A DNA stretch of 64,000 nt, taken from NCBI RefSeq assembly GCF_002483305.1, contig NZ_DLHQ01000064.1:35979-99978 (forward strand), read 5' to 3'. This stretch comes from Brevundimonas sp. UBA7664 (GTDB lineage Bacteria; Pseudomonadota; Alphaproteobacteria; Caulobacterales; Caulobacteraceae). Both the position numbers and the translations under genes were made by a program. The notes under the pieces are model-generated. The model ran no database searches. It saw only the letters and a program-made list of their open reading frames with translations, and was not told the DNA's origin. This document shows, piece by piece, positions 43,241 through 52,436 of this stretch. Position 1 is the stretch's first letter; every line of letters begins with the position of its first letter.

Positions 43241-43338
43241 CCGGACCCGGCTTCACGGCCCCATGACGGCCCCGCGAACTTGCCGTGACGGTTGAGCCGG
43301 GTGCGGATCAACTGCCGCAAAACCGTCGTGCAGAAGGC

Positions 43339-43368
43339 CCGGGAGGCGAGCGGGCGCCCGCCTCCCGG
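43339..43368 (-). terminator. Hairpin between the TonB receptor gene and gspC
   Basis: CCGGGAGGCG (43339-43348) and CGCCTCCCGG (43359-43368) form a perfect 10-bp stem. On the minus strand it is followed by GCCTTCTG. It should end or attenuate transcription of the receptor gene before the gsp operon. Confidence 0.55.
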
Positions 43369-43375
43369 AACCGTC

Positions 43376-46051
43376 CTAGAAGCGCGCCGTCAGGCTGACC
43401 GAGGCGCTGGAACCCAGTTCGTAGTTGTTGATCAGGATCTTGTTGCCCAGCTCCTGGAACTCGTCGAAATCGGTGTTCAGCAGGTTGCGGAGCTCCACGG
43501 CCAGGCCGAGGTCCTGTCCGCCGTACTCGAAATCCTTGCGGAAGACGAAATCGACGAAGACGCCGGGATCCTGGATGTAATCCGGCTCGCGGTTGCCGGC
43601 GCCGCCCGCGCCCCGGGCGCTGACGCGCTCGCTGACGTAGTTGACGATGATCGTGGCCTGCGACCGCGCCGTGTCGTCTTCCCAGCCCAGTTGCAGGTTG
43701 GCGACGTGTTCGGACTGGCCCTGAAGCCGGCTTCCGTCCTCAATGAAGAAGGTGGCGTCCTCATCGGCGCCGCCGCCGCCCGGCGTACGGACAACGTCCC
43801 CCGCCTCGACCTGAACCTCGGAGTCCGACCAGGTGTAGTTGGCCTGCACCAGCCAGCGCTTGTTGGCGATGAAGTCGGCGCTGTTGTCCGGAAACTCGAA
43901 ATACTTCTTGGCCTCGATCTCGGCGCCGAAAATGGTCGCCTGCGGCGAGTTCAGATAGGACTGCTGGCGGGCGTTGCCGGAGGTGACGATGGTCGCCTCG
44001 ACCGGCTTGTCCAGGTCCTTGTAGAAGACGCCGGCCGTCACATACTGCTGACGGGCGAAGAACCACTCGTAGCGGGCGTCCAGGTTGAGGATCTCGGTGT
44101 CGACCAGGAACGGGTTGCCGGTGAACTCGCGATCGGTTTCCGGGTCCGTGTAGGACTGGGGGGCCAGTTCGCGGAACTGCGGACGGCCGATGGTCTGGGA
44201 GGCCCCCAGACGCAGCTGCTGGTCTTCGGCGAAATTCCACGTCGCCGTGAACGAAGGCAGGAAATACTGCTCCTCGATCTGGGTCGGAACGAAGGGCGCG
44301 GCGCCGCCGAACAGGTCGCGCGTCGTGACCGACTGCTGGCCGTCCTCGTAGCGTACGCCGAAGGTGGTGCGCAGCAAGGGGATGAACTCGGCGTCGACCT
44401 GAACATAGGCCGCCGCGACCTCGAGCTGGGCCGAATAGGCCGCCGCGCCGCTGCCTGCGCTGCCCGTCACTTCGGACAGGATCAGGCCGGTCGGACTGAT
44501 GTTGAAATCCGAATAGAGGTAGTCGACACGCGACCGGCGCTGTTCCTCGGTCAGGGTGCTGGCCGGAACGAACTGCAGGTCCCGACGCTCGGCGTCGCGG
44601 TTGTTGTCCGAATAGGCGACCCCGAAGCTGAAGACGGCGTCGCGATAGTCCGACAGCGGCAGGGTGTAGGTCAGATCCGCACCGCCGGAGACAATGTCGT
44701 CTTCCAGTTCGCTGAAGGAAATGCGGTTGCCGCCGATCTCGTGCAGGAAGTCGCCATTGGCGTCCACCCCGTATTCGAAGCGGGTTTCGTAGGGGGCGTC
44801 GCGCTCCGTCAGGGCATAGGCGCCGCGCCAGGCCAGCTCCAGGGCGCCGTCCATGAACTCGTGCTCGCCGGAGAGCTGGCTGGAGAACAGCTGGCGCTCG
44901 TACCACTCCGTGTAGTCGGTGCGCTGGATCTCGCCGCCGGCGTCGAAGTCGGGGCCGACGCTGATCCGGGCTTCCTTGGTGACGTTGCGCACGAAGAAAT
45001 TGGTCCACCGGTACTCGCTGTTGTCGGTGACCAGCGACAGGCCGCCGAGGAAGTTCAGCTGGATGTCGTTCTGGTTCGACTCGAACGCCTTGCTGGTGAC
45101 GGGCACCAGGACGGCGCCGGAGAACTGGGCCTCTTCCTGCACGCCGTTGCGGGTCGCCCAGCTGTTGCTGTAGCCGGCGACGGCGATCAGGCCGAAGGTG
45201 CCGATGGAGCTCTCGCTCTTCAGTCCGCCGGCGAAATCGAAGCTGAAATTCACCGGCGTCGTCTCGCGCTGCAGCAGCCGCAGCGGCGCATTGACGAGCG
45301 AATGGCCGATCCGCTGCAGTTCCTGCGCATCGACGTTGGCGCTGTTGACCGGGACTCCCTGGGCGAAGGCGAGGGCGAGCGGTCCCGGAATGTCGCGCGT
45401 GCCGTCGTCGAAGCCGGTGAAATCGGTGCGGGAACCGAAATAGATCAGGCTGTCCTCGCCGGTCGTCTCGGTGTTGCCGCCGATCGACGTCGACATCGAG
45501 AAGAACGGATCATTCGGCGCGTCGACGGTGCGCAGATCGATGACCCCGCCGCCGAACTCGCCTGGATACTCGACCGAATAGGTCTTCTGGACGGTGACGC
45601 TTTCCAGGATGCTGGACGGGAACAGATCGAGCGGGACGACCCGCTGCAGCGGTTCCGGGCTCGGCAGGGGCGAGCCGTTCAGCAGGGCCGAGGAATAACG
45701 TTCGCCGAGACCGCGCACGTAAACGAAACGCCCTTCGACCACCGTCAGGCCCGTCACGCGCGCCAGGGCGCCGGCGGCGCTGCTGTCGCCGGTCCGCTCA
45801 AGGTCCTCGGACGTCAGGAAGGCGGCGACCTCGGCGCTCTCCCGGTTCGGTTCGGGGATGAATCGACCCCGGACGACGACCTCATCCAGTTCGCCGACGG
45901 CGTCGGGGTCATCCTGGACGGACGGATCCTGCGCGGCTGTGGCGGACGGCGCGGTCTGGACCGGCGGCGTTTGAGCATAGGCGGCGCCGGGCGCGATCAG
46001 CGCGCTGGTGGCCAGGAGGACCCCGCTCAGGGTCAGGGTAATGGTCTTCAT
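43376..46051 (-). CDS. TonB-dependent outer-membrane receptor
   Basis: The protein has 891 residues from ATG 46051 (AAGGCG upstream), with a signal peptide ending AAYAQ. A TonB box-like segment (DEVVVRGRF), the plug (about 85-200, with YSVEYPGEFGGGVIDLRT) and a 22-strand-type barrel ending SVSLTARF with a terminal Phe follow. It imports a large ligand across the outer membrane. It lies 77 bp after a secreted-type lipoprotein gene and before the gsp operon. In Caulobacter a receptor sits between the elpS lipoprotein gene and the T2SS genes, so ligand uptake linked to T2SS is a reasonable inference. Confidence 0.93.
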   Translation of the reverse strand: MKTITLTLSGVLLATSALIAPGAAYAQTPPVQTAPSATAAQDPSVQDDPDAVGELDEVVVRGRFIPEPNRESAEVAAFLTSEDLERTGDSSAAGALARVTGLTVVEGRFVYVRGLGERYSSALLNGSPLPSPEPLQRVVPLDLFPSSILESVTVQKTYSVEYPGEFGGGVIDLRTVDAPNDPFFSMSTSIGGNTETTGEDSLIYFGSRTDFTGFDDGTRDIPGPLALAFAQGVPVNSANVDAQELQRIGHSLVNAPLRLLQRETTPVNFSFDFAGGLKSESSIGTFGLIAVAGYSNSWATRNGVQEEAQFSGAVLVPVTSKAFESNQNDIQLNFLGGLSLVTDNSEYRWTNFFVRNVTKEARISVGPDFDAGGEIQRTDYTEWYERQLFSSQLSGEHEFMDGALELAWRGAYALTERDAPYETRFEYGVDANGDFLHEIGGNRISFSELEDDIVSGGADLTYTLPLSDYRDAVFSFGVAYSDNNRDAERRDLQFVPASTLTEEQRRSRVDYLYSDFNISPTGLILSEVTGSAGSGAAAYSAQLEVAAAYVQVDAEFIPLLRTTFGVRYEDGQQSVTTRDLFGGAAPFVPTQIEEQYFLPSFTATWNFAEDQQLRLGASQTIGRPQFRELAPQSYTDPETDREFTGNPFLVDTEILNLDARYEWFFARQQYVTAGVFYKDLDKPVEATIVTSGNARQQSYLNSPQATIFGAEIEAKKYFEFPDNSADFIANKRWLVQANYTWSDSEVQVEAGDVVRTPGGGGADEDATFFIEDGSRLQGQSEHVANLQLGWEDDTARSQATIIVNYVSERVSARGAGGAGNREPDYIQDPGVFVDFVFRKDFEYGGQDLGLAVELRNLLNTDFDEFQELGNKILINNYELGSSASVSLTARF

Positions 46052-46128
46052 GATCTGCGCCTTGAAGGAGTTCAACGGACTGGGCGAAAGCCGGAGGCGG
46101 CCCGGGCGGGCCGCCTCCGCATCCGTCG

Positions 46129-47643
46129 TCAGCAGGTCGCGCCGGCCGTCAGGCCGCAGGTCCAGCCCTGCCACCAGGTATCGGCGGCGTTCTGGACGGC
46201 GCCGATGTAGGTGGTGGTCTGGAAGAACGCATAGGTCGGGGCCGTCGGGGTCACGGCGCTTTCGTTGGCGCCGTTGATGAAGGTCAGGACCTGGTTGGTG
46301 AGGGTCGTTCCCGCGGCCGGGGCGGCCAGGGTCGAGGTTCCGGCCGCCGTGTTGTTGGCGCCGGCGGTGAAGAGGACTGCGGAGGTCGCCGCGTTGCCCG
46401 AGCGGTAGGACGTGCCGCAGGACATGAACACCGAGTTGAAGGTCGGCGCGCTGGTTATCGCGTCGCCATCGATGTCGAGGCAGGCTGCGGCCGATCCCGC
46501 CACATTGGTGAACACCGAGTTGATGATCGTCGGATCGGTGCCGGTGTCCATGTGGGCGATCGTGTGGGCGGTGGACGTCGTGTTGCGGCCGACCAGGGTC
46601 CAGTTGGCGATCTTCGGCTGGGAGAGATAGCGCGCGGCGTAGGCCACGGAGGTCGGGGCCGCGGAGAACTCGAAGCCGGCGCTGCGGCTGGTCGAGCCCG
46701 GCGCGCGCTGGGTGACGATGCCGAACTGGGCCCCGCCGCGCCAGCCGGTGTCGGTGTCCAGACCGTCGTCGTCGGCGCCGTTGATCACGATGTGACGCAG
46801 GTTGACGGTGCCGCCGAAGATTTCGATGCCGTCGTCCGAGCTGTTGTAAACCTGGATGTGATCGATGGTGGTGCCCGAACCGACGCCGGCCATGGTCAGG
46901 CCCTGCAGTTCGTTGCCGGTCGAGATTTCAAAGCCGGAGAACTTGATCTGGACGTAGCGCAGGCGGCCCGAGTTATCGGCCGCGGTGTTGCCGCCGTAGA
47001 AGGCGCTGGTGCCCTCGACGGTGCCCGTGCAGGTCACCGGCGCGGTCAGCACTACGCCGTTGTTTGCGCAGTTGGCTTGCGGCGCGCGGCCGGCCAGGAC
47101 GATACCGCCCCACTGGCCCTGGGAGTCGAGCGTGGTCGTGCCTTCGACGTTCTGACGGCTGGTGAAGACGATCGGCGTGGTGGCGGTGCCTTCGGCGAAC
47201 AACTGCGAGCCGCGGTTGACCAACAGATAGTCCGAACCGCCCGAGGCGAAGATGCGCACGCCGGCTTCGATGGTCAGGATGCCCTGGGTGCTGCCGGGGA
47301 TCGGGGACGCCGGGTCAACGCCCATGTCGGTGCCGACCGAGGTGCGGCCGCTGATGGCGTAGATGGTGCCGGCGCGCAGGGGCACGGTCAGGGCGCCGTT
47401 GATCTGCAGCGGCAGTTGGCAGGCGCGGAGCGTTCCGCCCGCCACGAGGCCGACGTTGGCGAAGCCGGTCGGGCAATCGGCCGCCGGGGTGCCCGGAGCC
47501 GGCGGAGGCGTCCCGCCGCCACCGCCGCCGCCGGGGGGGAACACGCCTTCACCGGGCGAGGCGACTTCAGCCGAGCCGCAAGCGGCGAGCGTAAGAGCGC
47601 TGGCGGAAACCGCGAGCAGGGTTGTCAGTCGAAAGCCGGTCAT
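46129..47643 (-). CDS. Large secreted/surface lipoprotein (ElpS-like by context)
   Basis: The protein has 504 residues from ATG 47643. A signal peptide with lipobox LTLAAC precedes a Gly-rich linker (GGGGGGG and PPPAPG), then a large domain with repetitive Thr/Asn/Gly strands (GSQLFAEGTATTPIVFTSRQ, SSDDGIEIFGGTVNLRHIVINGADDDG) typical of right-handed beta-helices. The C-terminus is WWQGWTCGLTAGATC with two cysteines. The neighbourhood (TonB receptor, gsp operon) matches the C. crescentus elpS locus, whose lipoprotein is secreted by T2SS on phosphate starvation. Whether this is a true ElpS orthologue cannot be decided here. Confidence 0.85.
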   Translation of the reverse strand: MTGFRLTTLLAVSASALTLAACGSAEVASPGEGVFPPGGGGGGGTPPPAPGTPAADCPTGFANVGLVAGGTLRACQLPLQINGALTVPLRAGTIYAISGRTSVGTDMGVDPASPIPGSTQGILTIEAGVRIFASGGSDYLLVNRGSQLFAEGTATTPIVFTSRQNVEGTTTLDSQGQWGGIVLAGRAPQANCANNGVVLTAPVTCTGTVEGTSAFYGGNTAADNSGRLRYVQIKFSGFEISTGNELQGLTMAGVGSGTTIDHIQVYNSSDDGIEIFGGTVNLRHIVINGADDDGLDTDTGWRGGAQFGIVTQRAPGSTSRSAGFEFSAAPTSVAYAARYLSQPKIANWTLVGRNTTSTAHTIAHMDTGTDPTIINSVFTNVAGSAAACLDIDGDAITSAPTFNSVFMSCGTSYRSGNAATSAVLFTAGANNTAAGTSTLAAPAAGTTLTNQVLTFINGANESAVTPTAPTYAFFQTTTYIGAVQNAADTWWQGWTCGLTAGATC

Positions 47644-47925
47644 CGTTTCCACCGTGGCTGGTCCATAGGATCAATCGGCAGGGGACCAGCCGCACGGCCT
47701 TGATCCCGGCGACGCATCAGCCCCCTGCCCGCGGTCTGGTTAGACGGCGGATCAACGCTGAACGGTGACGGTTAGCGGGCGTCTGTGTGAAGTTGTCTTG
47801 GCTGTTCGATGAAAGACGATCCCCGTACGGCGGGATCGTCACAATCGGAGGGGCCGCGCCGGCGCCCGCGATTTGCAGCGGCCGCCACGCCCCGCTAGGG
47901 CTCCGGGACGCATCGGGGACAGGTG
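47644..47925. other. 282-bp divergent promoter region with hairpin
   Basis: The region separates the lipoprotein/receptor genes from gspO. GACGATCCC (47815-47823) pairs with GGGATCGTC (47832-47840), loop CGTACGGC; on the minus strand it is followed by TTTC, so it may be a leader attenuator of the lipoprotein mRNA. Around 47763 GGTGACGGTT resembles half of a Pho-box but no second half is clear. Confidence 0.5.
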
Positions 47926-48693
47926 ATGACTGACATTGCGCCGGCCCTTCTCGCCGCCCTGTTCGCCGGGTGCGGCCTCCTCGTCGGCAGCTTCCTCGGG
48001 CTGGTCAGCCTTCGCCTCCCGGCCCAGGAGGATATTGTTCGCGGGCGCTCGCGTTGCGGCGGCTGCGGGCGCGACCTCCCGCCCTGGCGGCTGATCCCGC
48101 TGGTCAGCTACGTCCTCGCGCGGGGGCGGTGTCGCGATTGCGGCGCGGCGATCCCGGCGCGTTATCCCCTGATGGAGGCGGCCTGCGCCCTGATCGGCGT
48201 CTGGGCGGCGTTGAGCCAGCCGGGCCTGGCCGCCGCGGTTCTGACAGCGGTCCTGGGTTGGCAGCTGCTGCTGATCGCCGTGATCGACGGCGAGAATTTC
48301 TGGCTCCCGGACTCGCTGACCCTGCCCCTTCTGGCCACGGGCCTGCTGGCGGCGATCCTGCTCGAGGGGGTCGCCCTTCCCGAGGCCGCCATCGGCGCCG
48401 GCGTCGGGTTCGCGGCCCTGTGGCTGGTCGGTCGCGCCTATAAGCGCCTGCGCGGTCGCGAGGGCCTCGGCGGCGGCGACCCGATTCTGCTGGCCGCCGG
48501 CGGCGCCTGGGTCGGATGGATCGGCCTGCCCAGCATCCTGGTCTGGGCCGCGACGGCCGGCCTCAGCGTGGTGCTGGCCCGCGCCCTGTCGGGCCGCCGG
48601 GTCTCGGGCGAAGACCGGCTGCCGTTTGGCGTCTTCCTCGCCCTCGGCATCTGGCTGACCTGGCTGTTCGGGCCGCTGGGCCTGCCCGGCTGA
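47926..48693 (+). CDS. gspO: Type IV prepilin peptidase / GspO
   Basis: The 255-residue polytopic aspartic protease cleaves and N-methylates pseudopilins. The N-terminal methyltransferase-type segment contains the zinc tetracysteine C44, C47, C69, C72. Catalytic aspartates are D121 in AVIDGENFW and D185 in GLGGGDP. It lies apart from and divergent to the gsp operon that encodes its substrates. The ATG at 47926 follows AGGTG. Confidence 0.92.
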   Translation: MTDIAPALLAALFAGCGLLVGSFLGLVSLRLPAQEDIVRGRSRCGGCGRDLPPWRLIPLVSYVLARGRCRDCGAAIPARYPLMEAACALIGVWAALSQPGLAAAVLTAVLGWQLLLIAVIDGENFWLPDSLTLPLLATGLLAAILLEGVALPEAAIGAGVGFAALWLVGRAYKRLRGREGLGGGDPILLAAGGAWVGWIGLPSILVWAATAGLSVVLARALSGRRVSGEDRLPFGVFLALGIWLTWLFGPLGLPG

Positions 48694-48779
48694 CCCGGCG
48701 TATCGCCGGGAAACCTTCAGCTGAACGACACAAATCTGCGTTGCAGCTGCGCTAGTCGCCGGACGGGATCCGGGAGCGC

Positions 48780-49151
48780 ATGGCCACGACACGCAAATCC
48801 GACGGCGCGGCCGAGGCTCGCAACAACCGGTTGCTGGGCCAGCGTATCGCCCTCTACCGGGCCGCCGCAGGCCTGACCCTGGCCGAGCTGGGCGTGGCCG
48901 TCGGCGTCAGCCATCAGTTCATCCAGCACTATGAGACCGGCGAGCGGGCCGTGCCGTTCGGTCGGCTCGTGCAGATCGCGCAGGCGCTCCGGGTGTCGGT
49001 GACGACCCTGATCGGAGACGCCTTCGACGCCGACGCCGGCGAGGAGCCCAATGTTCATGTCGTGCTTCAGGTGGCGCGGATCGCCGGCCGGCTTCCGCCC
49101 GCCAAGCGCGCCGCGCTCGCCGCCCTGGCCCGCGAACTGGGCCGGCCCTAG
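48780..49151 (+). CDS. XRE-family transcriptional regulator
   Basis: The 123-residue protein has an N-terminal HTH (LGQRIALYRAAAGLTLAELGVAVGVSHQFIQHYETGERAVPFGRLVQIAQAL) and a helical C-terminal region ending PAKRAALAALARELGRP. It lies between gspO and the tRNA-Ser gene. The target is unknown. Confidence 0.85.
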   Translation: MATTRKSDGAAEARNNRLLGQRIALYRAAAGLTLAELGVAVGVSHQFIQHYETGERAVPFGRLVQIAQALRVSVTTLIGDAFDADAGEEPNVHVVLQVARIAGRLPPAKRAALAALARELGRP

Positions 49152-49170
49152 CGATCTCTGGGGAAGGTTC

Positions 49171-49262
49171 TGGCGGAGACGCAGGGATTCGAACCCTGGG
49201 TACCCCTTACAGGGTACGACGATTTAGCAAACCGTTGCCTTCAGCCACTCGGCCACGTCTCC
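49171..49262 (-). tRNA. tRNA-Ser(GCU)
   Basis: On the minus strand the sequence begins GGAGACGTGGCCGAGTGGC and ends with an encoded CCA (49173-49171). The anticodon loop is TTGCTAA, giving anticodon GCU. A long variable arm (GTACCC...GGGTACC type) and the T-arm CAGGGTTCGAATCCCTG identify it as class II serine. The acceptor stem GGAGACG/CGTCTCC pairs fully. Confidence 0.97.
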
Positions 49263-49396
49263 GGCAGGCGGCGTGATTAGCCGAGCCTGAGAGGCGACGC
49301 AACGGGTCTTCAGCGCGCGCCGTGAACACGCCGTGCGTTAACGGGACAGTGAGGGCGGGCGTGCATGGTGTGCGCGAACCCCTCGCCGCGAGCCCC

Positions 49397-50974
49397 ATGC
49401 CCGAAGCCGTCAGCCGCCATTCGTTCGACGCCGCCTTGTCCGGGACGGGCGTCATGGACGCGCAAGGCCTTCAGGCCCTGGCCGGCGCGGCCGTGTCCAC
49501 TCCGGAGGATGTCGCGGTCGAGGGCGCGGCCCGCCGCGGGCCCTTCCGCCCCGAAGTCTGGCTCAATGCCCGCCAGCGGCACGCCTCCCGTCTGGCGGCT
49601 CACTATTTCCGCGCTTTCGACACCCTGGCGGTGATCGGCGTCACCCTGCTGTGCGCCTGGGCCGCCGCGCCGGGGGCGCTGATCCACACGTCAGTCTCGC
49701 AGGTCCTGCCCTTCGCCCTCGGCGCGGCCACAGTCCTCGGCCTGATGCGTTCGCTCGGCCGCTACCGGTTCGCCCGGGGCCAGAAGACGGCCCGGCATCT
49801 GGCCGCGGTCGCGACGATGGTTCTGGCCGGGGCGGCCGTCACCCTCATATCAGGCTGGGTTCTGGCGGGATCCGGGACCCAGACGACGGCCCATCTGGTC
49901 TGGGCCGGGCTGATATTGATCACTCTGAACGCCCTCCACATCGGCTGGAGCGACCTCGTCGGGCGCTGGCGCGCCTCGGGCGCCCTGACCCCCAATATCG
50001 TGCTGGTCGGGGCGACCCGGCATGCCGAGTCCCTGATCCGCGAGGCTCTGAAGCGGCGCGACCTCAATGTCCTGGGCATTTTCGACGACCGGCTGGCGCG
50101 CAGCCCGCGCGCCATCGAGGGCGTGCCGGTGCTGGGCACGGCCGACGACCTGCTGACCCACAAGATGACCCCCTATGTCGACCGCATCGTCCTGGCCATC
50201 GACCCCCGGGCCGAGGCGCGAGTGCGCGAACTGAACGCCCGTCTGCGCACCCTGCCGCATGAGGTGACCGTGCTGGTCGAGCCGGACGGCGCCGCCGAGA
50301 CGCAGAGCGCGCTGGACCGGCTGGCGGCCGCGCCGCTGGCCGACGTCCAGGGCCCCGCCGACGATGACCGCCGCGCCTTCAACAAGCGGCTGCAGGACAT
50401 GATCCTGGGCCTGATCGCCCTGGTCCTGCTGGCCCCCGTCATGGCCGTGATCGCCCTGGCCATCCGCCTGGACAGCCCCGGTCCGATCTTCTTCCGCCAG
50501 CGCCGCCACGGCTTCAACCACGAGGAAATCGTGGTCTGGAAATTCCGCTCGATGAAGCAGGAGTCCGCCGACGCCACGGCCAGCCGGCAGGTCACGCATG
50601 ACGACGACCGCGTCACCCGCATCGGCCGCTTTATCCGCAAGACCAGCCTCGACGAACTGCCGCAGCTGCTGAACGTCATCGCCGGCGAGATGTCGCTGGT
50701 AGGTCCCCGGCCCCACGCCATCGGCATGAAGACCGGCCACATCGAGAGCGCGCGCCTGGTCGCCGACTACGCCCACCGCCACCGCATCAAGCCCGGCATG
50801 ACCGGCTGGGCCGCCGTCAACGGCTCGCGCGGACCGCTGCACACCGCCCAGGACGTGCGCCGCCGGGTCCAGCTGGACATCGACTATGTCGAGCGCCAGT
50901 CCCTGTGGATGGATCTGTGGATCATGGCGATCACCGTGCCGGTGCTGCTGGGCGACCGCGCGGCCATTCGATGA
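49397..50974 (+). CDS. hfsE: Polyprenyl-phosphate sugar phosphotransferase (HfsE-like)
   Basis: The protein has 525 residues from ATG 49397; a GTG at 49322 would add 25. Four N-terminal TM helices, a Rossmann-like middle domain (NIVLVGATRHAESLI) and the C-terminal sugar transferase (KRLQDMILGLIALVLLAPVM, FRSMKQE, DELPQLLNVIAGEMSLVGPRP) match the WcaJ family. It starts repeat-unit assembly on undecaprenyl phosphate. It heads a row with flippase and glycosyltransferases, as in the Caulobacter holdfast cluster, hence HfsE. The exact start is unclear because no good ribosome-binding site is seen. Confidence 0.9.
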   Translation: MPEAVSRHSFDAALSGTGVMDAQGLQALAGAAVSTPEDVAVEGAARRGPFRPEVWLNARQRHASRLAAHYFRAFDTLAVIGVTLLCAWAAAPGALIHTSVSQVLPFALGAATVLGLMRSLGRYRFARGQKTARHLAAVATMVLAGAAVTLISGWVLAGSGTQTTAHLVWAGLILITLNALHIGWSDLVGRWRASGALTPNIVLVGATRHAESLIREALKRRDLNVLGIFDDRLARSPRAIEGVPVLGTADDLLTHKMTPYVDRIVLAIDPRAEARVRELNARLRTLPHEVTVLVEPDGAAETQSALDRLAAAPLADVQGPADDDRRAFNKRLQDMILGLIALVLLAPVMAVIALAIRLDSPGPIFFRQRRHGFNHEEIVVWKFRSMKQESADATASRQVTHDDDRVTRIGRFIRKTSLDELPQLLNVIAGEMSLVGPRPHAIGMKTGHIESARLVADYAHRHRIKPGMTGWAAVNGSRGPLHTAQDVRRRVQLDIDYVERQSLWMDLWIMAITVPVLLGDRAAIR

Positions 50975-50987
50975 CCAGGGGCCGCTG

Positions 50988-52436
50988 ATGTTCTGGCGCG
51001 GCGTCTGGGGCTATCTGCCGGCCAATATCGTGCAGGGGGTGGTCGGTTTTCTGGCCATCATCCTGTTCACCCGCCTGCTCAGCCCCGAGGATTTCGGCCG
51101 CTACGCCCTCGCCTTCTCGGTCATGACGCTCGCCCATGTGGCCGTGTTCAGCTGGCTGGAGGCGGCCATGGCGCGCTTCTGGGCCGCCCAGGCGCCGGGC
51201 GCCGCCCAGGGGCATTTCGCCAGCCTGTATCGCACCGCCTTCGCGCTCAGCGCCGGTTTCGTGGTCGTCGCCGGGCTGGTGGTCTGGTTCTGGCCCGTCG
51301 ATCCGCTGTTCCGCATCGCCCTGGCGGCCGGCTTGCTTGGCGCGCCGGCCCGTTGCCTCGTCAAACTCGCCCAGGAACGCTACCGCGCCGCCGGGGAGGT
51401 CTCGAAAGCCGCCAATCTTGACATCGCGGTCGCCGTTGGCGGCCTGGCCATCGGCGTCGGTTTCGCCCTGATGGGGGCGGGAGGCGCGGCCCCGCTGCTG
51501 GGTCTCGGCCTCGCGCCCCTGGCCGCCCTGCCCTTCGTTCTGCCGGGCGAACTGAAACAGGCGCGGGGCGGCGGCTTCGAGCCCGGTCGGGTCCGTGAAT
51601 ACGCCCTCTACGGCTATCCGATCGCGGCCTCCCTGGCCCTGACCGTGGTGCTGGCCTCGACTGACCGGTTCCTGCTGGCGATCTATATGGATGAGGCGGC
51701 GGTGGGCGCCTATCACGCCAGCTATTCGATCGCCAACCGGACGCTGGACGTCCTGTTCCTGTGGCTCGGCACGGCGGGTCAGCCGGCCCTGGTCATGGCC
51801 CTGGAGCGCGGCGGACTGGAGCGGCTCAAGGTGGCGGCGCGCGAACAACTGTCGACCTTCCTGCTGATCGGCCTGCCGGCGGCGGCGGGGGTGGCCCTGG
51901 TGGCGCGCCCCCTGTCCGAGGTGTTGATCGGCGAGGAACTGCGCACGGCGGCCGCCAGCGTGACGCCGTGGATCGCCCTGTCGGCCCTGCTGTTCGGCCT
52001 CACCGCCTATTATTTCGGACAGGCCTTCACCCTCGGCAAGAAGACGAAGCGGCTGCTGATCGCCATGGCCATTCCGGCCGGGCTGAACGTGGTCCTGAAC
52101 CTGATCCTGGTGCCGCGCTTCGGCCTGATGGGCGCAGCCTGGGCCACGGCGGCCAGTTTCGGCGTCGGCATGGTCTCGACCTGGCTGATCGGCCGCCCCG
52201 TCGTGGCCCTGCCGATCCCGTGGGAGAGCCTCGTCCGCTGCGGCGTCGCCACCGCCGTCATGGCGTTGGTCGTGTCGCGCCTGCCCGCGCTCGGCGGCTT
52301 CGGCGAACTGATGCTGGACGCGAGCGTCGGCGGGATCGTCTACGCCATCGCGGCCCTGACGCTGAACGCCGCCGGCGTGCGCGACGTGGCCCTGAAGGTT
52401 CTGGCCCAGCGCGGCCTGTGGGGAGCGACGGCATGA
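50988..52436 (+). CDS. hfsF: Polysaccharide flippase (HfsF-like, Wzx family)
   Basis: The protein has 482 residues from ATG 50988, with 12-14 TM helices. The start VWGYLPANIVQGVVGFLAIILFTRLLSPEDFG is typical of MOP-superfamily Wzx flippases. It moves lipid-linked holdfast units across the inner membrane. The downstream glycosyltransferase overlaps by four bases (ATGA). Confidence 0.88.
   Translation: MFWRGVWGYLPANIVQGVVGFLAIILFTRLLSPEDFGRYALAFSVMTLAHVAVFSWLEAAMARFWAAQAPGAAQGHFASLYRTAFALSAGFVVVAGLVVWFWPVDPLFRIALAAGLLGAPARCLVKLAQERYRAAGEVSKAANLDIAVAVGGLAIGVGFALMGAGGAAPLLGLGLAPLAALPFVLPGELKQARGGGFEPGRVREYALYGYPIAASLALTVVLASTDRFLLAIYMDEAAVGAYHASYSIANRTLDVLFLWLGTAGQPALVMALERGGLERLKVAAREQLSTFLLIGLPAAAGVALVARPLSEVLIGEELRTAAASVTPWIALSALLFGLTAYYFGQAFTLGKKTKRLLIAMAIPAGLNVVLNLILVPRFGLMGAAWATAASFGVGMVSTWLIGRPVVALPIPWESLVRCGVATAVMALVVSRLPALGGFGELMLDASVGGIVYAIAALTLNAAGVRDVALKVLAQRGLWGATA

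Noticed and set aside
40200..46210. Plus-strand frames of 859 and 972 residues opposite gspD/gspC and the TonB receptor gene
   Set aside because: Shadow frames of certain minus-strand genes, with no domains and biased composition.
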